Below are positions 18,114 through 27,179 of a stretch of 64,000 nt of DNA, piece after piece. Location: the NCBI RefSeq assembly GCF_026339735.1, contig NZ_JAPEQG010000002.1:186001-250000 (forward strand). Direction: 5' to 3'. This DNA comes from Streptomyces sp. NBC_01669 (lineage in GTDB: Bacteria; Actinomycetota; Actinomycetes; Streptomycetales; Streptomycetaceae). Within the stretch, counting starts at the first letter, position 1; every line of letters begins with the position of its first letter. The notes under the pieces are model-generated. The model saw only the letters and a list, made by a program, of their open reading frames with translations, made no database searches and was not told the DNA's origin. Both the position numbers and the translations under genes were made by a program.

Positions 18114-20546
18114 TCAGCGCCCCGTGGACCGGGCGGTCAGCAGGTACCGTCCGCCGCGGCGGGTATCGAAGGACACCACGCACTCCTCGGGCCGGTCGGC
18201 ACCGGCACCCTCGACGTCCACCGGGTGCGGGGTCCGGACACGCACCGGGTTGCCGAGCAGCGAGCGCACCTCGGCGTGCGTGATCCCGTCCGCCGTCCAT
18301 GCGAGGTCGACCTCGAATCCGCCCCTGGCCCGCAGCCCGCGGAAGGAGCCGGCGGGCCAGGACTCGGGAAGCGCCGGCAACAGGGCGATCTCGTCGGCGT
18401 GGCTCTGCAGCAGCATCTCCGTAATGCCGGAGATCCCGCCGAAATTGCCGTCGATCTGGAACGGCGGGTGCAGGTCGAAGAGATTGGGGGCGGTGCGCGC
18501 GGGGGTGAGCAGGTCCGCCAGGTGCTTGTAGGCCCGTGCCGGGTCCAGGAGCCTGGCCCACATGTTGATCTTCCAGGCGAGGGACCATCCCTGACCGGCC
18601 GTTCCGCGCAGTTCCAGGCTCTTCACCGCGGCAGCGGCGAGTTCGGGAGTCGTGCGCGGATTGATCTGCGCGCTCGGGAAGACGCCGTACAGGTGGGACA
18701 CATGACGGCTGCGGACCAGCGCGGCCTCCTCCCAGTCCTCCAGCCACTCCTGGATCTGGCCGAGGTACCCGACCCGCGTGGGCGCGAGACGGTCGCGGAT
18801 CTCACTGACCCGCTCGACGAGTCCGGCGTCCCGGCCCAGTTCCCGGGCGGCCTTCCGGTAGGCGTCGAACAGGTCCCGCAGGAGCTGCATGTCGATGGTG
18901 GGACCGGCACAGATACTGACGCTCTCGCCCTCGTCCTGGTGATGGGTGACCTCGGGGGACTGCGAGGGGTTGGTGACGAGCCAGCCGGTCTTCGCATCCA
19001 CGACGAGCGTGTTGACGAAGAACTCGACCGCGCCCTTCATCACCGGGTAGTTGCGGCTCAGCTCGCCCCTGTCACCCGTGAAGCGGTAGTGGTCCCAGAG
19101 CATCAGGCAGAGCCATGCGCCACCGGTCGGCCACATGCCGTACTGTGCGGCGTCCACGGGCGCGGTCCCCCGCCAGCCGTCCGTGTTGTGGTGCAGCACC
19201 CAGCCGGGTGCGTCGTACATCGCCTTGGCGGTACGGGTTCCGGACTCGGCCAGTTCGTGGACCATCTGCACGGCCGGGTCCCAGCACTCCGCCAGGTTGG
19301 CGGGTCCGGCCGGCCAGTAGTTCATCTCGAAGTTGATGTTGACGGTGTACTTGGACTCCCAGGCCGGGTTGAGGCTGTCGTTCCACAGGCCTTGGAGGTT
19401 GGCGGGCTGGCCCGGTGTCCGGGAGCAGGAGGCCAGCAGGTAGCGCCCGTACTGAAAGTACAGGGCGGCGAACTGCGGGTCCTTGCCGTCCGAGAAGAGC
19501 GGGATGCGCTGATCGGTGGGCAGAGCGGTCCGCTCCGAGGGACCCAGGTCGATTGCGACCCGGGAGAACAGCTGCCGGTAGTCGGCCACGTGCCGGGTGC
19601 GCAGGTGCTGGTACGGCCGTCCGGCCGCCGGGGCGAGGTGTCGGCGGGCTCGGTCCTTGGGATCGGCTCCGGCATCCAGGTAATTGCGGTAACTGGTCGC
19701 CATGGAGATCAGCAGGGTCACGCTGTCGGCGTCCTTGACGGTCAGCGCGCCGTCAGCGGTGGACACGCGGCCGCCCTCGGTCCGCGCATGGGCGAGCGCG
19801 CGAAAGTGCACGGACCCGGGCAGGCCGTACCAGTCGCCGCTGACGCCGTCGAGCGCGACGGTGTGCGCGTCCACGGTGGAGCCGGTTGCCTGCTGGGGAG
19901 TGGTGAAGCGGGCGGTGAAACCGATGGCACCCGGTGTGTCGGCGGTCATCCGTACGACGATGACCTGGTCGGGGCTGCTGGCGAAGACCTCCCGCACGTG
20001 GCGGACTCCGGCGCGCGTGTAGCCGGTGCGCACGACCGCGGTCTCCAGGTCCAGCTCGCGTTCGTAGTCGGTCACTTCGCCCGTGCCGTCGAAGACGAGT
20101 TCGAGGTCACCGAGCACCTGGTAGGCGACCTGCTCGGAGGGGCTGCCGATGAAGTCGGTGTCGATGAGCCGCTGCGCCTGGTTCCACTTCTCCTCCACCA
20201 CCAGGCGGCGGATCTCGTCCAGGTGTGTTCCGGCACCGGGACGGACGTAGTCGTGCGGGCCCCCGGCCCACAGGCTGTCCTCGTTGAGCTGGAGCCGCTC
20301 GGTGTCGGCACCGCCGAAGACCATGGCGCCGATCCGCCCGTTGCCGACCGGCAGTGCCTCCAGCCATTCCGCCGCCGGGGACCGGTACCACAGGCGCATG
20401 GGGTTGGGACCGTGCGCAGAGCCGCCGGCCGCCGGTGCGGCGGCACCGGCCGCTCCGGCCGCCTGTGCGTTTCCGGCGCTCAGGGCCATCGACGCCGCGG
20501 ATGCTCCGGCAACGGCCAGGACGTTCCGCCGGGACAACTCGGACAT
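18114..20546 (-). CDS. Secreted glycoside hydrolase family 95 (alpha-L-fucosidase or alpha-L-galactosidase)
   Basis: An 810-residue inverting glycosidase. A Tat-like signal (LSRRNVLAVAGASAASM) precedes the GH95 N-terminal beta domain (PVGNGRIGAMVFGG, QLNEDSLWAGGP). The (alpha/alpha)6 barrel carries the conserved asparagines in NINFEMNYW, the acid-region GPTIDMQLLRDLF and DGNFGGISGITEML. GH95 removes alpha-1,2-linked L-fucose or L-galactose, both side-chain sugars of pectins and xyloglucan. ATG at 20546 follows GGAGG. A strong hairpin between this gene and the upstream one suggests it is transcribed separately or at a lower level. Confidence 0.92.
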   Translation of the reverse strand: MSELSRRNVLAVAGASAASMALSAGNAQAAGAAGAAAPAAGGSAHGPNPMRLWYRSPAAEWLEALPVGNGRIGAMVFGGADTERLQLNEDSLWAGGPHDYVRPGAGTHLDEIRRLVVEEKWNQAQRLIDTDFIGSPSEQVAYQVLGDLELVFDGTGEVTDYERELDLETAVVRTGYTRAGVRHVREVFASSPDQVIVVRMTADTPGAIGFTARFTTPQQATGSTVDAHTVALDGVSGDWYGLPGSVHFRALAHARTEGGRVSTADGALTVKDADSVTLLISMATSYRNYLDAGADPKDRARRHLAPAAGRPYQHLRTRHVADYRQLFSRVAIDLGPSERTALPTDQRIPLFSDGKDPQFAALYFQYGRYLLASCSRTPGQPANLQGLWNDSLNPAWESKYTVNINFEMNYWPAGPANLAECWDPAVQMVHELAESGTRTAKAMYDAPGWVLHHNTDGWRGTAPVDAAQYGMWPTGGAWLCLMLWDHYRFTGDRGELSRNYPVMKGAVEFFVNTLVVDAKTGWLVTNPSQSPEVTHHQDEGESVSICAGPTIDMQLLRDLFDAYRKAARELGRDAGLVERVSEIRDRLAPTRVGYLGQIQEWLEDWEEAALVRSRHVSHLYGVFPSAQINPRTTPELAAAAVKSLELRGTAGQGWSLAWKINMWARLLDPARAYKHLADLLTPARTAPNLFDLHPPFQIDGNFGGISGITEMLLQSHADEIALLPALPESWPAGSFRGLRARGGFEVDLAWTADGITHAEVRSLLGNPVRVRTPHPVDVEGAGADRPEECVVSFDTRRGGRYLLTARSTGR

Positions 20547-20636
20547 GGGGTGCCTCCAGATGTGTGGTGCGGTGCGGGCAGGTGACGTGCCGGTCGCGGG
20601 GCGGGGGGCGCGGCCGCGTCCCGCCCCCGGGGTGCG

Positions 20637-20695
20637 GAGGTACGGGCCCGTCCGGGTGGGGACCGTCGCCGGTCCCGCGGACGGGCCCGTACCTC
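20637..20695 (-). terminator. Long hairpin terminator after the beta-helix gene
   Basis: Perfect 18-base inverted repeat (20637-20654 with 20678-20695). The loop itself contains a 7-base stem (GGGACCG with CGGTCCC, 20659-20676). It lies 24 bases past the stop of the minus-strand gene at 20720 and has no T-tract, as usual for actinobacterial terminators. Confidence 0.75.
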
Positions 20696-20719
20696 TCGGG
20701 GTGTCCGGTCAGTGACCGG

Positions 20720-22600
20720 TCACTGGGTGTCGCCCTCGGGCAGCGGGTACGGGAAGTCGGCGGAGACACCGATCTTGTCGTACTCCATCTTCGAGGCGTC
20801 GTAGCCGTCTTCCCAGTTGGCGTTCTTCACGTCGTTGCACTGGTAGCTCTGGTAGCTCTGGTCGGTGGTCTTGCCGACCTCGATGTTCTCGAAGCTGAAC
20901 CCGCAGCCGCCGGCGTCCATGTGGACACCGCGGGTTCCGCTGTCCGGCATGGAACCGTCCGGAATCACATCGCCGATGACCATCTGGCGGACGTGGTTGT
21001 CGATCGTGTGCGGTTCGACGTTGCTGACTCCGTAGGTGTAGAAGGCGCCCATGTCACCGCTGTCCAGGCCGGCCTGGTCGATGCGCAGGTACTCGAAGGT
21101 GTTGTCGCGGGCGTAGTCGTCCGCGGGAGCGACCTCGGGCCGCACTTCGAGGCTCACGCCGTAGCGCGCACTGTGCTTGATGTGGCTGTGGCTGATGGTG
21201 TTGTGACCGGTGTTCTGGAGCTCGATGCCGGAGGCGTCGCCGGGCACCAGTTCGCCGTAGTGGGTGATGTAGTTGTTGGTCAGCAGGTGTCCGTTGGAGG
21301 TGTTGCCCTCGCCCGGGTACGGGCCCTCCACCTTGATGCCGTCGCCGCCGATGTTCTCCAGCAGGCTGTCCCTGACCGTCAGTCCGTCGTTGGCGAAGAG
21401 CGCGTACACCGCGTGGTAACCGGTGTCGGATATGTGCAGCCGGGACAGGGTGATGTCCTTGCTGTTGGTCACGGTGACGGCGCCGAAGCGGTTGCGGGGA
21501 AGCTCGATCTGCCGGTCGTACTCCGGGTACTTGTGCGGTTCGCCGGAGTCGCCGTCGCTGATCCAGCCGTAGCGGTACCAGTCGACGAAGTCGGTGTACT
21601 GGAGCGAGAGCCCGTCGAGGGAGAGGTTCTGCACGCGCCGGTCCGGGCTGGGTCCGGCCAGGTTGAACAGGGTCTTCACGGTGGGCCGCAGAACGGTGAC
21701 GTCGTTGATGTCACCACGCGGCTTGTAGTACACCTGGCCCTTCTTGAAGTCCATGTAGTACTCGCCCGCCTGGTCCAGGAAGTCCAGCGAGTTCTGCAGG
21801 AAGTACCGGGAGCCCCCGCGGGAGTTCATCAGGGCGTAGCGGGTCCAGTACTTCAGGGTCATCTGGTTCTTCGCCGCGTTCCAGTCCCGGATCGGGACGG
21901 TGTCGGTGAACCAGCTCCAGCTGCCGCCCGACCAGACGACGGCCGAGGCCTGGTCGAGATTCCAGCTCGCGTCCCAGTCGCCGGGGCTGGAGTACAGCCA
22001 CTGGCGGACGGCCTCCTTCTCCGGCTCGGCGAGCACGGAGGTCATGTAGGGGGCCCACTCGTCGTCGGACTTGCGGTTGGGGTAGCGGGCCGTGGTGGCG
22101 CGCTTGCCGTCCTCGAAGAGGGTGTAGAAGGGCTTGTCCGTGCCGACGTCCGCACGGTAGATGCCGTCCTTGTACTCCTCCCAGCCGGTGACCGGGGCCG
22201 CGCCCATCACACGGGCCTTGCCCGCGCCGTCGTAGGAGCGGTAGACGACCCGGTGCCCGTCGGCACCCGAGTCCCGGTCGTCGAAGTCGATCGTGGTGGA
22301 GACCGGGTAGTCGCCCGCGCGCAGATTGACGTTGATGTCGCAACGCATGCGCCCGGGGCGGTTGAGGCCCTTGTCACGGATGTGGTCGCGGGCGCCTTCG
22401 ATGGTCTTGAAGGGGCTGGCCTCGGTGCCCTTGGCCCGGTCGCTCCCGTCGGGCGCGACGAAGAGATCGGTGGCCTTGCAGCCGGTCGCCTGCGCCTGCG
22501 CGTCGGGGACGTTCAGTGTCGCTCCGCTGACCAGCAGGGCGCCGGCCGCCAGCAGCAGGGGAAGTCTTGACCTGTTTCGTACGAGGGTGGTGAGGGGCAT
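20720..22600 (-). CDS. Secreted right-handed beta-helix protein, GH141-like
   Basis: A 626-residue secreted beta-helix protein. The signal peptide (LPLLLAAGALLVSGATL) is followed by LFVAPDGSDRAKGTEASPFKT, a layout shared by GH141 enzymes (alpha-L-fucosidase or xylanase activities) and related GH120/PL members. Turn motifs such as SLDGLSLQYTD, NIGGDGIKVEG and TGHNTISHSHIKH mark the helix coils. Next to GH95 it may remove fucose from a pectic side chain; this is inferred. ATG at 22600 was chosen because GGAGACCTC lies just before it and the signal peptide begins there. A longer in-frame extension to 22708 has no ribosome binding site. Confidence 0.8.
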   Translation of the reverse strand: MPLTTLVRNRSRLPLLLAAGALLVSGATLNVPDAQAQATGCKATDLFVAPDGSDRAKGTEASPFKTIEGARDHIRDKGLNRPGRMRCDINVNLRAGDYPVSTTIDFDDRDSGADGHRVVYRSYDGAGKARVMGAAPVTGWEEYKDGIYRADVGTDKPFYTLFEDGKRATTARYPNRKSDDEWAPYMTSVLAEPEKEAVRQWLYSSPGDWDASWNLDQASAVVWSGGSWSWFTDTVPIRDWNAAKNQMTLKYWTRYALMNSRGGSRYFLQNSLDFLDQAGEYYMDFKKGQVYYKPRGDINDVTVLRPTVKTLFNLAGPSPDRRVQNLSLDGLSLQYTDFVDWYRYGWISDGDSGEPHKYPEYDRQIELPRNRFGAVTVTNSKDITLSRLHISDTGYHAVYALFANDGLTVRDSLLENIGGDGIKVEGPYPGEGNTSNGHLLTNNYITHYGELVPGDASGIELQNTGHNTISHSHIKHSARYGVSLEVRPEVAPADDYARDNTFEYLRIDQAGLDSGDMGAFYTYGVSNVEPHTIDNHVRQMVIGDVIPDGSMPDSGTRGVHMDAGGCGFSFENIEVGKTTDQSYQSYQCNDVKNANWEDGYDASKMEYDKIGVSADFPYPLPEGDTQ

Positions 22601-23188
22601 GAGGTCTCCTTGCCACGTGCGTTGTGTGGCTTTGTCGTTCGGCCGTGGACGTGCGGCCGCCGGGCGGGGCACGGGTCGTACCGCACCGGGGCGTGCTCCT
22701 GCACGCAATGACGACGTCCGAGCACGTCATCGCGGCTTCACGTTCGGTCTGTCATCGCCCGCCGGTCACCGGGGAGCAGGAACGCTCCGCCCGGGCCGTA
22801 CGTGCGCGGAAGGGCGCAGGAAGGATTCGGCCCGGGTAAGCGCGGGCACGGGGGTGCCGTCGCGCGGGCCGTCATGATCGGGGGCGGTTGTCCCCGGGGG
22901 GTTCCTGGTGTCCCGGGCCGGGCCGGGGACGGTGTTCAGGTGCGGACGGGAGACACAGCGCCGGTTCTTCCGGACCCCGTCCCTCCGGTCCTTCGTTCAC
23001 GCAGCGTTTCCTCCTCGGGGGGCTTCGCGGAGCACGATCTGGTGGGTCACTGGCTGAGCACGATAAGTAAGATGTTCGCGCCCGGTCGCCGTCAATACGC
23101 CGGAGCGAACAATAAGTTGATGTGTGCGGGACGTCATTCCCGTGGCCCTCCGAGTCATAAATTCACCCAACCGTGGAGTGGCAAAGCC
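22601..23188. other. Divergent intergenic region (588 bases)
   Basis: No supported gene. The first 400 bases show nothing I can name. Near the right end are two similar AT-richer blocks (23060-23075 and 23109-23124) and a visibly lower GC content ahead of the regulator at 23189, typical of a promoter and operator zone. Confidence 0.5.
23060..23124. promoter_or_regulatory. Direct-repeat operator candidate (A-taagt-gatgt blocks)
   Basis: ACGATAAGTAAGATGT at 23060-23075 and ACAATAAGTTGATGTG at 23109-23124 share the core ATAAGT followed by GATGT, in the same orientation and 49 bases apart. They lie 65-130 bases upstream of the HTH-GntR fusion gene. They could be its own binding sites; no experiment supports this. 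Confidence 0.3.
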
Positions 23189-24346
23189 ATGACATTTTCC
23201 GATCCGCAGGCGTTTCCCCAGCTCAGCGAGGAGGACCGGGCGGCTCTGTCCGACTACTCGCGTCAGCTGCCCGGGGCCGTGCGTCTGCGCAGCAGCATCG
23301 TCCTGGCCCTGGCCGAAGGGCTGACCAACGCCGAGGTGGCTCAGCGGTTCCAGGTCAGTCCCGCCACGGTGGCCAAGTGGCGGGACCGCTACGTGCGCCG
23401 GGGCGTGGCCGGACTGAGGGACGCTCCCCGCTCGGGCCGACCGCGCAGCGTCACCAGACGGGAGGCGGAGGCGCGTATCGCGGAGGTGCTCGCGCAGGCC
23501 GGCGACGGCACTCCGGTGCCGTCCACCCGCACCCTGTCGGACGCCCTGGGCCTGTCGCAGTCCACCGTGGCGCGCATCCGGCGCGAGCAGGCCGCCGAGC
23601 TGCCCGAGGGGGTGCAACCGCCGAAGGGCGGGCGCCGGCGAGGGGGCGGCCGAAGCGCGGCGGGAGCGGCCCCGTCCCCGGCACGCCTCCCGCACCGGCC
23701 GCCCTCGGACCACGTGTACGCGCTGCTGCGTGACTGGATCGTCAGCGGTGAACTCGCGCCAGGCCAGCGCCTCGTGGAGGCGGATATCGCCCGCCGGGTG
23801 GGCACGGGTCAGGCACCGCCGCGCGAGGCGATCAAGCGTCTGGCGCACGAGGGCCTGGTGACCTCCCAGCCGCACCGCGGCACGCGCGTGGCCCGGATCC
23901 CCGAGCAACAGGCCCAGGACGTGAGGGACATTCGGGTCATGTTCGAGGAGTACGTGGCCCGTCGCACGGCCGGCCGCCTGGACGCCGAGCACACACGGCT
24001 GCTGACGGACGATGTGGCACGGCTGCGCCTCGCCGTGGACAAGGGCGACATCGCGGCCTTCCGCGGCGCCGACATGTCGTTTCACCGGCATGTGTGCGCG
24101 GCCGCCGGCAACGACGCGCTGATCCGGCTGTGGCGCGTGATCGAGTCCAGCCTCTGGGATCTCCACGTACTGGGCGACCCCCGCTACGACGGTGGCTGGG
24201 GCGCGCTGGCCGAGCACCACGCGGAGCTCCTGGAGGTCCTGCGCTCCGGGGATCCCGAGATCGCCGGGCCGATGTTCGCCGCCCACGCCGCGGGCGAGGT
24301 GGACGGCTACCTCGCCGGTCCGACAGGCCCGGGCACCTCGGGCTGA
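23189..24346 (+). CDS. Transposase-type HTH domain fused to a GntR/FCD regulator
   Basis: A 385-residue protein with two DNA-binding parts. Residues 1-137 form a homeodomain-like double HTH of the kind that begins IS630-type transposases (LTNAEVAQRFQVSPATVAKW, then GVAGLRDAPRSGRPR and TLSDALGLSQSTVARIRRE). A basic Gly/Pro-rich linker (about 138-175) leads to a complete GntR winged helix (VYALLRDWIVSGELAPGQRL, REAIKRLAHEGLV) and an FCD domain (RDIRVMFEEYVARRTAGRL, SFHRHVCAAAGN). No catalytic DDE domain remains. ATG at 23189 starts just where the transposase-like domain begins. Divergent from the GH141-like/GH95 genes and upstream of the sugar-acid operon, so it may control either. Confidence 0.82.
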   Translation: MTFSDPQAFPQLSEEDRAALSDYSRQLPGAVRLRSSIVLALAEGLTNAEVAQRFQVSPATVAKWRDRYVRRGVAGLRDAPRSGRPRSVTRREAEARIAEVLAQAGDGTPVPSTRTLSDALGLSQSTVARIRREQAAELPEGVQPPKGGRRRGGGRSAAGAAPSPARLPHRPPSDHVYALLRDWIVSGELAPGQRLVEADIARRVGTGQAPPREAIKRLAHEGLVTSQPHRGTRVARIPEQQAQDVRDIRVMFEEYVARRTAGRLDAEHTRLLTDDVARLRLAVDKGDIAAFRGADMSFHRHVCAAAGNDALIRLWRVIESSLWDLHVLGDPRYDGGWGALAEHHAELLEVLRSGDPEIAGPMFAAHAAGEVDGYLAGPTGPGTSG

Positions 24347-24939
24347 CAGCCGGGCGGCCTCGGGAATGCTCCGGCTCGACGGTCCGCACGGCGCGGGGCA
24401 GAACGCGGAACCGGGCCCCCAGTCCATGGGCGTGGGCGGGGCATCGCCGGACGCAGCCGCACGGGCGGACGGGAGGCGGGCCGGCCGGGATGGACCGTGT
24501 ACGACCGGCCCGCGCGTTCAGGGTCGCCCCCTGGTGCGGGCGACGGACCTGCCGGGGTCGGATCCGGGCTCATCGGGCACAGCATGTGCTCCGACATGGT
24601 GTTTTGCCGTCCACGAACCGTGCAGCACAGGCGAGTTCGGCGTTACCGCAGAGCTTCCAGGTCGTCACTTGTATGATACGTTACGACTGTTGAAGGGGTG
24701 GCACGGGGCCTCCCCCTCGACGGCGCGACGCCATGGCCCGCGCCAAGAGAAAACGCCCCCGAACCATCAGCAAACGGCGCGGTCGTCGAGCGCGAGCCGC
24801 GTGCCCCGGCACCATCCCCCGCGGCCCGCGCCCGGCCTTCCCGGACCACAGGTCACCGGTCCAGGGACGCACCAGCCACCCCGGAGGCCTCCCGCGCCTC
24901 CATCCAGGGGCTGCTAACGAGCACTCAGAGGGGGAGCAG
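24347..24939. other. Intergenic region with candidate promoter and long 5' leader
   Basis: 593 bases without a supported gene. A -10-like TATGAT (24672-24677) inside the palindrome GTATGATAC is the only clear signal. If it is used, the message for the dehydratase operon has a leader of about 256 bases. I see no recognisable riboswitch fold or conserved RNA motif in it. Confidence 0.45.
24671..24679. promoter_or_regulatory. Operator candidate GTATGATAC over a -10 box
   Basis: A 9-base palindrome containing TATGAT. Related cores occur upstream of the beta-helix gene (33407-33421) and the FadR-type regulator gene (37158-37186). The shared TATGA(T/C)A core is consistent with one GntR/FadR regulator acting at all three. 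Confidence 0.42.
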
Positions 24940-26160
24940 ATGAAGATCACCGGATACCGGTCCCTGCGGACCGTGCACAACTGGGGCCGCCCCGTCGGGG
25001 ACGCGAACGGCTTCGTCGCAAGCGGGGTCACCGAAGTCCCGGTCGTCCTGGTCGAAACCGACGACGGTCTCACCGGCGTGGGCCTGGGGGCCCACACCGA
25101 GGCCCATCGGATCTTCCCCGCCATCGAGGGTCAGGACCCCCGGGCCGTCACCGCCCTCTACGACCGGATGCTGGCCCGCACGTTCAAGACCGGCCACGGT
25201 GGGTCCGTGTTCGGCACCATCGGCGCCTTCGACATGGCGCTGTGGGACCTCAAGGCGAAGATGGCCGGCGAACCACTGTGGCGCACACTCGGCGCCGCCG
25301 ACCGCTTCGTTCCCGGTTACGCCTCCGGCCTGGACATCGCCCTGGACGACGAGCAACTCGTCGCGCTGTACACCGGCTGGGCCGAACGCGGCTTCACCGG
25401 AGCCAAGATCAAGGGCGGACTCGACACCGACCGCGACATCACGCGGCTCAACGCGGTGGCGGACGTGCTACGAGCCACCACCCGCTCCCCCGCCCTGATG
25501 CTCGACGTCAACGAGACCTGGGGCAGACACCAGGCGGTGCGGCTGCTGGCCCGCATCGAGAGGCACGTCGATCTCACCTGGATCGAGGAACCGGTCCGCC
25601 GGTGGGACGTGGCAGGCAACCGGGCCGTGGGGCGAGCCGCACGCACTGCCGTCGCCACCGGCGAGAACCTGACCGGACTGGAGCAGTTCCGGCCCCTCCT
25701 GGCCGGGGACGCCGTGCAGGTGGTGCAGACCGGCAGCGTCTGGGGCATCACCCACTTCCTCCGGGTCGCCACCCTCGCCCACGGCCAGGACCTGCCCGTC
25801 AGCCCGGTCGGATACGAGACCAACCCCCTCGCCCACGCCGCCGCCGCGACCCCCAACCACCTGGTCACCGAAGTGCAGGACACCTCGGCCCCGGTGGGAC
25901 TCACCGTGGACCAGGAGATCGCCGACGGCGGCATCGTCCTCGGTGACACCGTGGGGCTCGGCATCACCGTCGACGAGGCGGCGATCGCGCGGCTTGAGGA
26001 GACGGCCGGCTGGGCCCAGCCGGCCGGACCCCACGTCCGGCCGCCCGATGCCGGCCTGCGCCTCGTGGCCGAGTCCGGACACGACGGCCGGCCCACCGAC
26101 AGCGCCGCCGCCGGGCACCCTCGTGCCGTCGGGCGCGCCCGGAAGGGGATCGCCCCGTGA
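24940..26160 (+). CDS. Enolase-superfamily sugar-acid dehydratase (mandelate racemase-like)
   Basis: A 406-residue member of the mandelate racemase/muconate lactonising group. It abstracts the alpha proton of a sugar acid and eliminates water to a 2-keto-3-deoxy acid. KIKGG at about residue 156 carries the general base KxK, and the metal ligands are in LDVNETWG, WIEEP and ATGENLTG. The operon (dehydrogenases, mutarotase) and nearby GH95 favour an L-fuconate-type acid, but L-rhamnonate, galactonate or others cannot be excluded. The tail after about residue 365 is longer than in relatives. ATG at 24940 follows GGGGGAG; longer in-frame extensions look non-coding. Stop overlaps the next GTG. Confidence 0.85.
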   Translation: MKITGYRSLRTVHNWGRPVGDANGFVASGVTEVPVVLVETDDGLTGVGLGAHTEAHRIFPAIEGQDPRAVTALYDRMLARTFKTGHGGSVFGTIGAFDMALWDLKAKMAGEPLWRTLGAADRFVPGYASGLDIALDDEQLVALYTGWAERGFTGAKIKGGLDTDRDITRLNAVADVLRATTRSPALMLDVNETWGRHQAVRLLARIERHVDLTWIEEPVRRWDVAGNRAVGRAARTAVATGENLTGLEQFRPLLAGDAVQVVQTGSVWGITHFLRVATLAHGQDLPVSPVGYETNPLAHAAAATPNHLVTEVQDTSAPVGLTVDQEIADGGIVLGDTVGLGITVDEAAIARLEETAGWAQPAGPHVRPPDAGLRLVAESGHDGRPTDSAAAGHPRAVGRARKGIAP

Positions 26161-27179
26161 CACGACCACGTGCCGTCCTCGCGATGAACCCGCCGGGTCT
26201 GCCCGGCTCCCTCTTCGACGAGAACGCGTTCGCCCGCCTTCGCCGGGCCGCCGACATCGACACCGGCCTCGTTCTCACCGAGCTGGAATCCGCCCGCTCA
26301 CGGGAGGCCCTGGCCGGGGCGGACATCCTCGTCGCGGGCTGGAACGCACCCGTCGTCCGCGCCGCCCACCTCCCGTACGTCTCCCGGCTGCGGGCCGTGG
26401 TCTACGCGGGCGGTGTCGCCGCGACCTGCCTGGAGGACCCCGAGTCCTTCGCCGCCCGCGGGGTGGTCGCCGCCAACGCCCGGGCCGCCAACTCCGTCCC
26501 GGTGGCCGAGTACACGCTCGCCATGATCCTTCTGGCCGGCAAGCGGGCGCTGCCCGCCGCGCGGGCGTACCGGCGGTCCAGGAGCGTTCCGGACCATCCG
26601 GCCACGCACTCCGTACCCGGCAACTACCGGCAGACCGTGGGCATCGTCGGCGCCTCCACCGTGGGCCGCGCTGTCCTCGCCCTGCTCCGCTCCTTCGATG
26701 TCGACGTGCTCCTGTACGACCCCACCCTCACCGCGGAGGAGGCCATCGGCCTCGGTGCACGGCCGGTGCCGCTCGACGAACTCATGAGAAGCAGTCACGT
26801 GGTGTCCCTGCACCAGCCGCTGACACCGCGAACGCAGGGGCAGATCGACGCGGGCCTGCTCGCCCTCATGCGCGACGGGGCAACGCTCGTGAACACCGCC
26901 CGTGGAGCCGTCGTCGACCAGGACGCCCTGACCGCGGAGCTCCGCAGCGGCCGGATCGACGCCGTGCTCGACGTCACCGACCCGGAACCGCTCCCCGCGG
27001 ACAGCGGCCTGTGGTCGCTGGACAACGTCGTGCTCACCCCGCACCTGGCCGGCTCCATGGGCGGTGAGCTGCACCGCATCGGAGACGCCGTCGTCGACGA
27101 GGTGGAGCGGTTCGCGTCGGGCCGTCCGTTCGCCCACCCGGAGGACCTCGCAGCCTCCGCGCGCGCCAGGGTCCGGTGA
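26157..27179 (+). CDS. D-isomer-specific 2-hydroxyacid dehydrogenase family protein
   Basis: A 340-residue NAD(P)-dependent oxidoreductase. The nucleotide-binding loop is GIVGASTVG (about residue 162). The catalytic triad is visible as Arg in NTARGAVVD, Glu in DPEPLP and His in TPHLAGSMG. It would interconvert a 2-hydroxy acid and 2-keto acid, possibly reducing a keto acid produced from the sugar acid. The GTG at 26157 overlaps the dehydratase stop (GTGA) and the stop overlaps the aldo/keto reductase start, so three enzymes are made from one coupled message. Confidence 0.85.
   Translation: MTRPRAVLAMNPPGLPGSLFDENAFARLRRAADIDTGLVLTELESARSREALAGADILVAGWNAPVVRAAHLPYVSRLRAVVYAGGVAATCLEDPESFAARGVVAANARAANSVPVAEYTLAMILLAGKRALPAARAYRRSRSVPDHPATHSVPGNYRQTVGIVGASTVGRAVLALLRSFDVDVLLYDPTLTAEEAIGLGARPVPLDELMRSSHVVSLHQPLTPRTQGQIDAGLLALMRDGATLVNTARGAVVDQDALTAELRSGRIDAVLDVTDPEPLPADSGLWSLDNVVLTPHLAGSMGGELHRIGDAVVDEVERFASGRPFAHPEDLAASARARVR

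Noticed and set aside
18096..20585. An 829-codon open frame opposite the GH95 gene
   Set aside because: The minus strand encodes a complete GH95 enzyme with signal peptide and conserved motifs; the plus-strand product has no domain.
20637..20695. Considered as an operator or attachment site
   Set aside because: The 18-base arms, nested inner stem and position 24 bases after a stop codon fit a transcription terminator better.
23060..23124. Considered as a pair of phage or integrase attachment sites
   Set aside because: The two blocks are short, imperfect and next to a regulator start; no integrase gene is nearby. An operator is the simpler reading.
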